The notes under the pieces were generated by a model that saw nothing but the letters and a program-made list of their open reading frames with translations, made no database searches and was not told where the DNA came from. The position numbers and the translations under genes are program-made. Below are positions 45,915 to 58,415 of a DNA stretch of 64,000 bases, piece after piece; the first letter of the stretch is position 1, and the number at the start of each line of letters is the position of its first letter. This DNA is from Stomoxys calcitrans (taxonomy: Eukaryota; Arthropoda; Insecta; Diptera; Muscidae): positions 227,243,827 through 227,307,826 of the forward strand of contig NC_081553.1 in NCBI RefSeq assembly GCF_963082655.1, written 5' to 3'.

Positions 45915-47107
45915 ACAAGAAAAAAGACGTTAAATTCGGCCAGGTCGAACTTTAAATACCCACCACCTCGGGTATATATGTAAACCACCTTTGGTCAAAA
46001 TCCAGTGAAAAATGCATACCTTATGCCCCATAGCAGCTATATCGAAATATCTTCCAAATTGGACTAAATACTAACAAGTACAAGTCATTGTTCAATTGTG
46101 TATATCTAAAAATAAACCGATCTGAACCGAATACAACACGGATGTCGAAAAGCCTAACATAAGTCACTGTGGCAAATGCGCCTTTTATGGGCCTAAAGCA
46201 TTAAATAGAGAGATCGGTCTATATGACAGCTATATCCAAATCCGAACCGATCTATGCCATATTGCAGAAGTATGTCGAAGGTCCTGACACAACTCACTGC
46301 CCCAAATTTTGGCGACATCAGACAATAAATGCGCCTTTTATGGGTCCAAAGCCTTAAATCGAGAGATCGGTCTATATGGCAGCTATATCCAAATCTGGAC
46401 CGATCTATGCCGTATTCCAGAAGTATGTCGAGGGGCTTAACTTAACTCAATACCCCAAATTTCGGCGACAAAAGACAATAAATGCGCCTTTTATGCGCTC
46501 AAAACCTTAAAACAAGTGATCGTTTTATATAGCAGCTATATTCAAATCTGAACCGATCTGGGTTCGAATAGAAGAAGGATGTCGAAGGTCCTGACACAAC
46601 TCAATGTCCCAAATTTTGGTGACATCGAAAAATAAATGCGCCTTTTATGGGCCTAGAACCCTAAATCCGCGTATCGGTCTATATGACACCTATATCCAAA
46701 TCTGAACCGATCTGGCCAAATTGACAGAGGATGTTAAAGGGTCTAACACAACTCAGTGTCCGAAGTTTCAGCAAAATCGGATAATAAATGAGGTTTTTAT
46801 GGGCCTAAAATCCTAAATCGGCGAATCGGTCTATATGGGGGCTTTATGAAGATATAGTCCGATATAGCCCATCTTCGAACTTAACCTGCTTATAGACAAA
46901 AAAAAGAATCTGTGCAAAGTTTCAGCTCAATATCTCTATTTTTAAAGACTGTAGCGTGATTTCAACAGACAGACGGACGGACATGGCTAGATCGTCTTAG
47001 ATTTTTACGCTGATCAAGAATATATGTATCCTTTATAGGGTCGGAAATAGATATTTCGGAATGACAAAATGAATATACCCCCATCCTTCGGTGGTGAATA
47101 TAAAAAA
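45915..47107 (+). mobile_element. family A element, full-length copy with both ends (about 1.19 kb)
   Basis: Starts ACAAGAAAAAAGACG, AAATTCGGCCAGGTCGAAC and TACCCACCACCTCGGG. It has five monomers with GAGATCGGTCTATATGGCAGC and AATAAATGCGCCTTTTATGGGC. It ends CAGACAGACGGACGGACATGG, GATCAAGAATATATGTATCC and CCATCCTTCGGTGGTGAATAT. This is the clearest complete architecture of the family in this window. Confidence 0.88.
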
Positions 47108-47339
47108 AGGAAAAACATTTTTGTGTGACAATGTGTCTATACCAGTAACGAGCACATTATTGAGATTATTTGCAAGCCCATGGGCTTGCTTGGGATTATC
47201 TTCTTGTGTACATATGCAGTTATGAGCACTAGAGTGAGTATTCTTGCCTATCACTGGTCTATATGCTCAATACTCAATCCATCTTAGTAGCAGAGTTTCT
47301 GGAACTGGATACTCAACAGAACCAAGCAGACGAAAGGTA

Positions 47340-47734
47340 GAACAACAACAACCTTATATTTAATACCCATATTTTTCCAATCAATAAACATCCATTTGGG
47401 TAAGTTTTGAGATGGGGTATTCCCCCACATTTTTGACACCAAAATTTTATACCAATTTGGTTTTTTTGGCTCCGAAAAGAGATATTAAAAGCATATTCTA
47501 CTTCCAAATACCTTTCAATTGAGCCCCATATTTGCTATGGTCGTTAAATAAGCCAGGTTTGCTGGGTGTTTCACGGGAGGGGTAGCCCCCCAGACCTTTA
47601 GTCCCGAAGGTATATATCGGATTCGTACTCTACTCTCAAGTACCTTTCATTTGAATCCCATATTGCGCTGATCGGTTGAATTCTCCGTTTGAGAGGGTTT
47701 TGTGCTGGGGGGTCTCCCCCCATACCCCACCCCA
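47340..47734 (-). repeat. family B array, three units
   Basis: The words CTTTCA(A/T)TTGA(G/A)(C/T)CCCATATT, GGGGTATTCCCCCAC and TTCGTACTCTACTC recur about every 130-150 bp. It directly abuts the next family A element. Confidence 0.65.
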
Positions 47735-49495
47735 TATTCATATGACAAATTGAGCCCTCTAGAGGGCGCAATTCTCGTCCGATTCGATTGAAATTTTGCA
47801 CGTGATGTTTTGGTGTCACCTCCAAGAACTGTGCCAAGTATGGTTTCAATCGGTTCATAACCTGATATAGCTGCCATATAAACCGATCTTGGGTCTTGAC
47901 TTCTTGAGCCTCTAGAGGGCGCAATTCCTATCCGATTTGGCTGAAATTTTGCATGACGTATTTTATTATGATTTTCAACAACTGTGCCAAATAAGGATCA
48001 AATCGGTTCATAACCTGATATAGCTGCCATATACACCGGTCTTGACTTCTTGAGCCTCTAGAGGGCGCAATCCCTTTAGAGGCTCAAGCCCAATCCGATT
48101 GGGCTGAAATTTTGCACGAAGTATTTTGTTATGATATCCAACAAATGTGCCAACTATGGTTCAAATCTGTCTATGTTTTGATAAAGCTGCCATATAAACA
48201 GATCTAAGGTCTTAACTTCGTGAGCCTCTAAAGGGGGCAATTCCCCCTTACATGACGTATTTTATTATGACTTTCAACAACTGTCCCAAATAAAGTTCAA
48301 ATCGGTTCAGAACCTGATATAGCTGCCATATAAACCGATTTTGTAATGATATCCAACAACTGTGCCAAGTGTGGTTCAAATCAGTCAATGATTTGATAAA
48401 GCCGCCATATAAACCGATCTTGGGTCTTGACTTCTTGAGCCTCTAGAGGGCGCAATTCCCATCCCATTTGGCTGAAATTTTGCATGACATATTTTATTAT
48501 GACTTTCAACAACTGTGCCAAGTATGGTTAAAATCGGTTCATAACCTAATATAGCTGCCATATACACCGATCTTGGGTCTTGACTTCTTGAGCCTCTAGA
48601 GGGCGCAATTCCTGTCCGATTTGAATGAAATTTTGCACGAAGTATTTTGTTATGATATCCAACAACTGTGCCAAGTATGATTCAAATCGGTCTATGTTTT
48701 GATAAAGATGCCATATAAACCGATCTTGGGTCTTGACTTCTTGAACCTCTAGAGGGCGCCATTCTTATCCGATTTGATTGAAATTTTGCAGGAAGTATTT
48801 TGTTATGATATCCAACAACTGTGCCAAGTATGGTTCGAATCGGTCTATGTTGTGATAAAGCTGCCATATAAACCGATCGTGGGTCTTGACTCCTGGAGCC
48901 TCTAGAGGTCGCAATTATTATCCGATTTGTCTGAAATTTTGTACGACGGATCCTCTCATGACCATCAACATACGTGTTTGTAATGGTCTGAATCGGTCTA
49001 TAGCCTGATACAGCTCCCATATATTGGGTTGCCCAAAAAGTAATTGCGGATTTTTTAAAAGAAAGTGAATGCATTTTCAATAAAACTTAGAATGAATTTT
49101 AATCAAATATACTTTTTTATGATAACTGACAGAAGAAAGAATGCAATTACAGAGTCACAAGCTGTGAAAAAATTTTTCAACACCGACTATATGAAAAATC
49201 CGCAATTACTTTTTGGGCAACCCAATAAATCGATCTCTCTATTTTACTTCTTGAGCCCCCAGAGGGCGCAATTCTTATTCGAATTGGCTGGCATTCTACA
49301 CAGGTCTTCAACATATAATTTAATTTGGTCCAAACCGGACCATATCTTGATATCGCTCTAATAGCAGAGCAAATCTTTTCTTTCATCCTTTTTTTGCCTA
49401 AGAAGAGATGCCGGGAAAAGAACTCGACAAATGCGATCCATGGTGGAGGGTATATAAGATTCGGCCCGGCCGAACATAGCACGTTTTTACTTGTT
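47735..49495 (-). mobile_element. family A element, 153-bp array interrupted by a MITE
   Basis: About eight monomers carry ATATAGCTGCCATATAAACCGATC, GGGTCTTGACTTCTTGAGCC and TCTAGAGGGCGCAATT. The word TCTTGGGTCT at 48571 and 48724 gives a spacing of 153 bp. Minus-strand frames stay open over two or three monomers (48682-49080, 132 codons). It ends GGTGGAGGGTATATAAG, ATTCGGCCCGGCCGAAC and ACGTTTTTACTTGTT. The mariner MITE at 49024-49225 is inserted inside. Confidence 0.88.
49024..49225 (+). mobile_element. mariner-type MITE, copy 3, internally deleted (202 bp)
   Basis: Complete inverted ends TTGGGTTGCCCAAAAAGTAATTGCGG and their complement, with TA at 49022-49023 and 49226-49227. About 35 bp found in the other copies are missing (ACTTTTTT joins directly to ATGATAACTGAC). 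It is nested in a family A monomer, so it is younger than that element. Confidence 0.9.
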
Positions 49496-51289
49496 ATACA
49501 TAAGAAGATTGTTTTCAAAAGGATATTTCTATAGAACATTTATAAAAGTGCATTCCTTTGATAGTTGGCAACAAATATGGCTGGTTTTATGCATACAAAT
49601 GTCTGAGCAAGACTTCCCATACACATTTACATTTGCATAGTCATTTTTATTATTTTGAACGTTGCACAGTGGGAGAGAATCGAAAAAAACCTAGTAAAAA
49701 GATATGTCGTGTGAGAACGGGTAGAGATATCTCATGGAAAATTTAAATGTTTAGAGCTGAGAGAGAGATCGTGTGCAAAACTTCAAGGCCCTAGATTGTC
49801 CGGGCGCCTTTTGACTGGCTCCTTATGTTAGTCTCATCGGTATTTCGAAATCTTCGTTTCTAGTCCGATTTCCAATTTGTTTTTTTGCTGGATAGTGCTC
49901 GAAAAATGTTGTATAGTTTTTTTTTAATTTTCTCCCACTGTGTGTGTGTATAGATCTGTGGGAACAGATTCAACCTTGAGTAAGTTAAGCAATTTTTCTA
50001 TGTCTCACTACTTATGATAATTTTTGTCTCTGGACTTTGTCTAAATAGTTGCCATTCTTTTTTATTCATATAATTGAAGCGGCTTCTTTTGACCCTTTGT
50101 TTTGTGATTCTATCTGTCATGGCAAGTCAGTCAATATGAATGTTGAGAATTAATTGAAATTTGTCTGCGATTCACTTAAGCTTTAAGTTTTAGATGATAA
50201 ATGGCTAGACAACAGACACCGTGGAAAAATAAAATTTTCATATTTGGTAAACTTAGCAAAAGATATTCGAGTAGAGAATCGCAATACAAAATGATTTCAA
50301 CCATATACATTTTTTCAGTGCAGTCTAAAGTCTTTGCAAAAAAGAAATTGTTGTGGGAACATAGATTGATGGGTGACAAAAAATTATGCACATGCTGAGG
50401 GATTTGTTGTTTTGCTGTGCGTGCATTCAACTCAAAATATTTGAAGTGGAGTGTTTAGGGATAAAACTATGAGCAATTACTGGAACGAATTTTTGTTCAT
50501 GGTTTCCAGCAGTAATGGAGAATCCTGGATTAAGAGAGGGTCGATTTTCAATGCTAAGGTAAGCATATCAAATTGTTTGATTTTGCACGAAGTGGAGTGT
50601 TTGATTTTTTAAAGCTTATAACTACCAGCTATTGATAAGCACTTAAATGGTCCCTTCCATTATGTTACCATGATCAATGTCATGTAAACTTACCTTATGG
50701 CTGTAGCTTTTGTCTTTTTTTTTTACCCAACCCATAATAATATCCTTTCAACCCACTTATGGTTGGAGACATTTGCATACCTTCATTGTTCACAACTGAA
50801 TTTAAATCTCCACTCTTAGTACAAGTGTTACAATTAATTAAATGCATTGTAAATTTCACAATCATAAATCACAGGTGCAAAGAAAACAATCACCACTAAT
50901 TATCATTACCATCAACCATACAAGACTAAAATTTCGAGTATATCTTAGGAATGCCTTAATGTGCAGCATAGCTGAAAGCCAGTGTCACTTAAAGTCAAAT
51001 ATGTTACTCGAGATAACTTTGAGGGAGGGGTCGATCAAATACCGTTTAAAAAGGTAGCGATTAAACTGACTTAACTCGACTACACAGCTTGTAGTGTTTA
51101 TTGGGCGCTAAGCATGCGCACTTGCAATTGTCGACAAGTGTTTGCAATAGGCAATACAAGCAAGAAAGCAAGCAATCAAGTGTAAACTAAACATGGGCAA
51201 TAACGACCATTTCAAGCTCTAATTCATGCGATAAGGTTCCATGATATAAGATTTTGTTGGATTTTTTATGGATTTTAAACACAAATGTT
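49496..51289. other. no gene recognised (probable dsx intron 1 or upstream)
   Basis: AT-rich unique sequence. Complementary ORFs at 50176-50430 show no domain. A poly-T run lies at 50712-50724. Confidence 0.4.
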
Positions 51290-53760
51290 TATAGATTTCA
51301 TCAAAAATAGAGATTTGGCACCGATTTTTAAAAAAAAATTATTTTTGTTATTCGTTTAGGAAGTTGCAAGCAATAAAATTCTAAATTAAAAATTTTCAAA
51401 ACTGTTTTTTGTTATCGAAAAACAAATTGTCATCGAAAAATAATTCTTGTTATCGAAATGTTTGTTATCGAAAAAATTTTTTTATCGAAAATATTGATTT
51501 AAAAAAACATCACCGAAATATCGATTTAAGCTAAAATTTTTTTAATAAAGACCGTTTACAATTTTCATGTTTCTTTATTACAAAAATCGATTTTTGACTA
51601 TCAAAATTATCGATTTAACTAAATTTTCAGTGAACTTTGAAATTTTTGTGATTAAATGATTCGTTTATCAAACTTTGGCAAAAACGAGCCTTTTCAATTA
51701 AAACAAAAGACAATTTTGTATGGATTTTCATCAAGTATATTTAAGATAAATTTTATTATTTAATGAGATCACAAATAACCGTGTATTTCTCGATAAGAAA
51801 GAAGTGTTAATATTGATATAAAAAAAAATCGATCCTTTATTATCGAAAAATTGATACTTGGCATATCTTTAGAGAATTTCTTGTTTGTTGTATGCACATA
51901 GTTATACTTCAAATAAATACTTCAGGGCATTTATAATGTTTGGATCAAAAATTTTATAACAACTATATTTTTTAACAAAAATTGTTATGTGTTTTCATCA
52001 AAATTGAGAATTTGCGACGATATTTTGAAAAAAGTTAATTTCTTGTTTTCCAATTAAAAAATTACAAACAATTTAATTCAAAGAATAAAAAATTTTAATT
52101 TTCGATGAATTTTTATCACAAAAATCGAGTTTTGATTCTGGAATGTATCGATGTTTTTATACCGAAATATATCGATATTAGCCAAAAATATTTTTTAAGA
52201 ATGTAATTTTACAATTTTTAGTGGAGTTTTATTTCAAACATCAATTTTTTTACTTTCTAGCAGGTGCGCCTATGACGCCGAACGCCTGAGTTCGAATTCT
52301 GGCGAGACCATCAGAAAAAAATTTTCAGCGGTGGTTTTCCCCTCCTAATGCTGGCAACATTTGTAAAAATATTGATTTTTAATTTTTAAAAATATGGGTT
52401 TTTAATTTTTAAAACTATCGATTTTCGCATGTGAAGAAAATCGAATTTTAAACACAAAAATTTCATTAAGTAATATCTGAGAGTAAATATCGAAGTTTTA
52501 ATCCTCAAATTTATCGATTTATGAATTCTTAAAAATATCGATTTTTAAATTCTCAAATATGTCGATTTTTTTGTATTTAAAATGTGGTTTTTTAATATTT
52601 AACTTTATCGATTTGAAATTTGACCAAAAAATTCCAATAATTAGTATCTGGAAGAAAATATCGATTTTTGTATACTCAAAACAATCGATTTTTTATTCTT
52701 ACAAAATATCGATTTTGAAGCCTCAAAAATCGATTTAACACTCAAAAAATGTCGTATTTTAATATTAAAAATCTAGATTTTTAATTTTTAAAAATTACGA
52801 TTTCTAATTTTTTAAAATATCGATTTTCGAGTTTGAAAGAAAATCGAATTGAATCTTCAAAGATATCGATTTTTAAATACTCAAAAATATCGATTTTTTG
52901 TATATAAAATGCCGTTTTTTTAATATTCAAATATATCGATTTGAAATTTGACCACAAAAATTTCACTAGGTAACGCTGGGAGAAAATGTTAATTTTTGAA
53001 TCCTCAAAGCTATCGAATTTTTAATCCTTTATATATATATTTAAAATGAACACTCAAAAATATCGATTTTTAATACTAAAAATATAGATTTTTAATTTTT
53101 AAAAATCTAGATTTTAAATTTTTTAAAAAATCGATTTTTAATTTTTAAAAATAGCTATTTTTGAGTTTGAAGAAAATCGAATTTTGACCACAAGGATTTC
53201 TTAAGGTATATCTGGGAAAAATATCGTTTTTTGAATCCTCAAAAATATCGATTTAAGAATCTTAAAAGATATCGATTAAATCCTCAAAAATGTCGATTTA
53301 TTGTATTTAAATTTTGTTTTTTAATATTCAAATATATCGATTTGAAATTTGACCACAAAAATTGAACTAAGTAATATCTGGGAGAAAATATAAATTTTTT
53401 AATCCTTAAAAATATCGATTTTGAAACCTCAAAAATCGATTTTTTAATCCTTAAAAATATCGATTTTTAATTTTAAAAATGTCGATTTTTAATTTTAGAA
53501 ATGTCGATTATTAATTTTAAAAATGTCGATTTTTAACTTTAAAAATATCGATTTATAATTTTGAAAAATATCGATTTTCGAGTTTGAAGAAAATCGAATT
53601 TTGACCACAAAAATTTCATTAAGTAAAATCTGGGAGAAAATATCGATTTTCGAATCCTCAAAAACATCGATTTTTGAATCCTCAAAAACATCGATTTTTG
53701 AATTTTCAAAAATGTTGTTTTTCAAATACTCAAATATGTCGATTTTTTGTATTTCGTAAA
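51290..53760. repeat. ATCGAT-rich decayed satellite, about 20-bp words in a larger unit
   Basis: Extremely AT-rich. AAAATATCGATTTTT(A/G)A recurs roughly every 20-40 bp. A longer word, TTGACCACAAAAATTTCA-TAAGTAA-ATCTGGGAGAAAATATCGA, recurs at about 52451, 52621, 52949, 53184, 53349 and 53602 (spacing 165-330 bp). The array has evolved as higher-order units with indels. Frames across it give only Ile/Asp/Phe/Lys low-complexity peptides. A truncated SINE sits inside. Confidence 0.8.
52260..52366 (+). mobile_element. tRNA-derived SINE, fragment truncated at both ends
   Basis: CGCCTATGACGCCGAACGCC, B box AGTTCGAATTC, GGCGAGACCATCAGAAAA, AGCGGTGGTTTTCCCC and AATGCTGGCAACATTTGT. The A-box head and the whole 3' half are absent. 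ATCGAT array lies on both sides. Confidence 0.8.
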
Positions 53761-53900
53761 GAAGTTTTCCTATGTCGTACTCTGTTACCCAGAAGGATAG
53801 ATTTTATATTAACAAAAACATTGATTTTTTAGCATAAAAATGCCAGTGTTAAACGTTTAATAAAAAAATCTACTTTTTTTACTAATGTAACAAAATAATT

Positions 53901-53969
53901 ACCGCTGAAATCAACAAGCATTCAGAGTCAATGGCCCGACACACTAACCTCTACGTACGGTGGCCTCCA
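53901..53969 (-). mobile_element. tRNA-derived SINE, head fragment
   Basis: Minus strand GGAGGCCACCGTACGTAGAGG and TTAGTGTGTCGGGCC, then a jump to TTTCAGCGGT. The B box is deleted. Confidence 0.6.
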
Positions 53970-55299
53970 ATGCTCGATATGATACAAATTTAACAAATAT
54001 GTTTAATTTTTTGATCTTTGAAAGTCTTATGTTGGCCAGATTAGCCTGGCTTTTGCGAAAAGTCGAACACTATAATTTTTTCATTTAAACAATGGTTACA
54101 AACAAATGCATTCAATTGTACGCTCCCAAAGCATCGTAGTGCAGTAGACTATAACAAAAAAAAACCTGATCACAATTCAATGGGTGCTATCCAAGAGACC
54201 GGCTTTGGCCAGTCTCTCTATAGAAATGCAACGCTTGGCTAAAACAACTGACTAAAAGACGGCTAAGGCAATATTTGTAATTTTATGCACTAGCAAATTT
54301 AACTGCAATGCAATGACTGCGAATGTTTATACTATTTAAAGCCACTATCTAATCTAGTTGAATAGTCTAATTGATTGGAATGGCTGTGCATTAAAACGCA
54401 TATTTAGCAAAAAAAAAAAAAACTAATAATTAATTATAGTGTTTGCCCGTTAAAAAAAGACATGAGTGTCAAAAAACAAAAATATTTTGAAATGAAGCTT
54501 TGGTTTATGTCAGCATCAAATTCAAATACTATGGCAGCAACTAGGAAGGAGTATCAAATATCAGTGCACGACAAATGCCGAACCTAACTCAGCAAAGTGC
54601 ACCATACAAAAAATTAGCATTAACAACGCATGTACTTGCCTCAGTCCTACAACTTAAAAGGAAGGATCATTGCGATGTACGCTATGATGCGATGAAATGG
54701 TCACGGTTAATATTTTCTTCAACCGGTAAATCACCTGAATTCAATAATCATTCTCCATATTTCTTTCTCTACAACCCATATTGGAAATCGGACCACAAAG
54801 ATATTCCAGGCAATCGATGAGTCAATAGCATCTAATTAAGTCTGTTAACCAAATTCAACATCTTGTTGAAACTAAGCTTCGAAAGCTATTTAAATTATAT
54901 TGCCTTCTTGTTAGATTTGATTTTTTCATATCCTCCAAGCCACATTTTAACAGCACAGCAGCTACTTTCAGTTAAATTTCAATTCAACATTTCTACTTAT
55001 TATTCACCAACTTGTTGCACTATTAATTTTTCATTTTATGGATTAAAATCTTTAACATATATGAAATTGACGTTTATTGATTAATTACAAATAACTGAAT
55101 ACGATGTACATGTTTTTGCCTACAAACGGGTTGCAAACGGCACCTGATAATGTAGTCACTCATGAGCACTCGTGCAACAGAAGTGGTTTTTGTCACCTTT
55201 CTAGCAGCTTGATTACACTTTATGGGATCGACATTAACGATAATCAAATGGGGATATAAAAAACTGTTTAAAACTTAAAACTAAAGTTGTTCCCGGAAA
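53970..55299. other. no gene recognised
   Basis: Unique AT-rich sequence. ORFs of 73-81 codons (54575-54820, 54863-55084) show no domain. Confidence 0.4.
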
Positions 55300-55632
55300 T
55301 TTGTATATTTTAAATTTGAAATAGGGTTGGAAAAAGTAGTTTCATAACGTTTAAATCCTTTAAACATTGATTATCGGTTCCATAGCTAAATCTCTTTGAG
55401 TTGAGGATTAATCGATGAAGTTCTAAATAATCTTTTGTTATCGCTCCATTGGTTGCAAAAATCGACATTTTCTTACCAGGGTGAACATTTTATGAACATT
55501 TTGCTGATCCTTTTGCACTTCTGCTGCATTTTGAAAATTCTCCCACCTTTATCGCACAAGGGTGATCATATGTCAATTTATCGATCTTTGTTCTTGGAAA
55601 ATGTTGATCAATAAAATAAAAGAAATGCGTTT

Positions 55633-56000
55633 AGATTTGGCGTCAATAACATTTCGAAGTCTAGTTGATATTCGACTTGATGATTTTTCCTCAATCGATA
55701 CCTAGTTTTTACCAATAAAGTTAAAAAATGTTATCGGTACGAGTTATCGATTAATATTTATAGTAAATTAGACAAATTAACGATATGGAAAAAACTTTCA
55801 TTAGCATCCCCTCAATAGATTTGGCGTCAATAACATTTCGAAGTCTAGTTGATATTTGACTTGATGATTTTTCTTTAATCGATACCTAGTTTTTACCAAT
55901 TAAGCTAAAAAATGTTATCGGTACGAGTTATCGATTAATATTTATAGTAAATTAGACAAATTTACGATATGAAAACTTTCAATTTCGTTTTAACGATTAA
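55633..56000. repeat. 184-bp near-identical tandem duplication
   Basis: AGATTTGGCGTCAATAACATT starts at 55633 and 55817. The following GAAGTCTAGTTGATAT and TATCGGTACGAGTTATCG blocks are shared almost without change. Diverged relatives lie near 56133 and 56424. Confidence 0.88.
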
Positions 56001-56564
56001 AAAAAGTCGATATCTGTATATGTGAGTAATTCACATTTACAGTCATCGATTTTTGGTAAGTAATCTATCGAATTTTTCATGGAAAATTGTTAAGCAGTAA
56101 ATTAAAACAAATGCGGTTTGTATCATCTAATTGGATTTGACAGCCATAACATTTTAAAGTTTAGTTGATATTCGATTTAATGATTTTTTTAAATCCATCC
56201 TTTGATTGATCAGTTTTTACCGATTAAGACCAGTTATATAGTGTAACCAGTTCGAATTATCGATTTGCAGTTATAGAAAATCAAACAGCGGTAGTTTAAG
56301 AAAATGATTTTATCGATATCTACTCTCATTTTCAGCATTTTTCGATACGTTTATTTATCGATTTTTGCTCATGAAGTATGTTAATCAATATATTAAAAGA
56401 AATGGGGTGACCATACTCTAGTTTGATTTAACGACTAAAAATTTCGAAGTTCGTTTAGACGAGTTTTCTTTAATCGATTTATCAGTTTTTGCTAATTAAT
56501 CCCCAGTATTTAAAAAACTCGAACAAATAGTACTTTTTACGAAAAAAATTGTGTTTATTGCAAT

Positions 56565-57230
56565 TCGTCTTAAATCTCTGGATGTCGTATCGGGTGGGAA
56601 AAATATTTACCGGAAGTTAATTTCACATACGAATTCTCTCCAATATGCATCCGATCCGCTGGCCAATCAAGTACAAACGGGTTTGAGTTCCTGGAATGTC
56701 TAATATTTATGACAAACATCCTTACATCAGGAATAAGAAGGCAAATATCAGATGAACACACACCATGGAAGTACCGATAGAACAGCGCCAAACTACCCAC
56801 ATTGCGACAATGTTCAATTCATCGCCATCGCTCTCCTCTGTCCACAGTCCAGTAGTTCCAGGGATGATTTTGAAGCTCCAGCCCATACATGTGAGTCGTA
56901 CGGCCTTATGAAGGTGCTATAGATGTTAAGAAGATCAGAAGAAGTGAAGTAATTATTACACCGTTTAAGAAAGCCTAAGCACTTGCATGCTTTTTTCGAC
57001 ACTTCAAATACATATCGACGGGCATCACTCTGTATTTTCATGCCCAGAACATCAAGAGCTTCTGATTGCAAAACAACTATACTGTTGATAGACAAATAAG
57101 TCGTAATGAGTCAGCCAATTATTTGTGTGACAACAAACAGCACTGAGTCTTCCGTGCATTAAAATCTACTCGATTCATTCGACCCCACTCAAAAATGGTT
57201 ATTCATACTTTCCGTAGATCTTTATAATGA
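56565..57230 (-). pseudogene. LINE reverse transcriptase C-terminal remnant
   Basis: Minus-strand frames read NRVDFNARKTQCCLLSHK (57190-57130), then EALDVLGMKIQSDARRYVF, KKACKCLGFLKRCNNYF, LLNIYSTFIRPYDSHVWAGA and SKSSLELLDCGQRRAM. A one-base frameshift near 56815 leads to EHCRNVGSLALFYRYFHGVC, SSDICLLIPDVRM and ENSYVKLTSGKYF. This order (thumb, FLKRC, IYSTFIRP, RRNVGSLALFYRYFHG, RENSF-like) is the C-terminal part of a non-LTR retrotransposon RT (Jockey/CR1-like by eye). It is broken by stops and the frameshift and lacks its N-terminal half. Confidence 0.85.
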
Positions 57231-58415
57231 TTGGATTGATTTTTAAATTACATAAAACAAAAAAAAAAATCATTTTATCGATTAATATATAAGAAAAAAA
57301 TGTTTTATCGAGAAATCGATAAATGTTTTGTTGAAAAGTAGGCAAATATTTTATCGGTAAGTTCATACATATTTATTGATAACTTGATGAATGATTATCG
57401 ATAAGTCAAGTTTGGGAACTGTTAGTTTGGTTTATAATTAGAATAAAATAAAAAAAAATGGTTTTATCAATTAGTAGATAAATATTTTATCGATAAACCG
57501 AAAATTTTAAGAATTGGTAGACAATCACCTTTAACAGTATCACAATGAACAACTATAAAATATGATTTATCGATAAGTCGATTAATATTGAATTATCGAT
57601 TTCTGTATTTTGTCATTCATATCTCTTTCTGTAAATTTTCTTTTAACGACTGCATCAAGCTTTTCAACGATAAAAAAGGTTTTTTAAATTACATAAAATA
57701 TTTTTATTAATTTTATAAATGTTTTATCGAGAAATCGATGAATGCTTTGTTGATCAGTAGGAAAATGTTTTATCGATAAATTGATGAATGATTATCGATA
57801 AAAGGATAAATTTTTCATGCCTCTTTCGTTCGATGTTTAATATTTAACGACTATGTCAAGGTTGGGAATAATTCGTTTGATTTCGTAATTGGGTAAAATA
57901 AAAAAAGTTTTATCGATAAGTAGATAAATATTTTATCGATAAATAGATAAATGTTTTATCGATAAGTTACATGTTTTATCGATAAGAATATAGATACATG
58001 TTTTATCGAAAAGACGAAAATTTTAAGAATGAACAGAGAAACAACTTTAACAATTTCTAATCTATTCTATTTAAAAACTGTTTCCATCTGATATCACGAT
58101 GAACGATTACACTTTCATTTCAGTGATAAGCCGATTTTTATTGACTTATTGATTTTTGTCGAAAAACCCTATTTATTAGCTGTACTTTTCCCAATGCATG
58201 TGTTTTTGTTTAATGCCAGATTTTTTGCCTGCACAAATTACACTTCTCCCATGGTATTCTGTGCATCTGTTGGAAGTTGTATTGATTGCTTAATTTTTTA
58301 CTACTTTCCCATAAAATATCGACATTACAATAATCGATAACAATTTAGTTTTATAAAAAGTTCGATACATGATAGACTTCTTTTCACAAAATATGTTGAC
58401 AAATTTTTGTTAATA
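57231..58415. other. TATCGATA-rich sequence, no gene
   Basis: This is the densest TTTTATCGATAA run of the window (57270-57990), then plainer AT-rich DNA up to the MITE. An ORF at 58149-58340 has no domain. Confidence 0.5.

Noticed and set aside
52781..53725. Minus-strand ORFs with Ile-Asp-Ile-Phe repeats (61 and 76 codons)
   Set aside because: They are low-complexity translation of the ATCGAT satellite, with no conserved domain.
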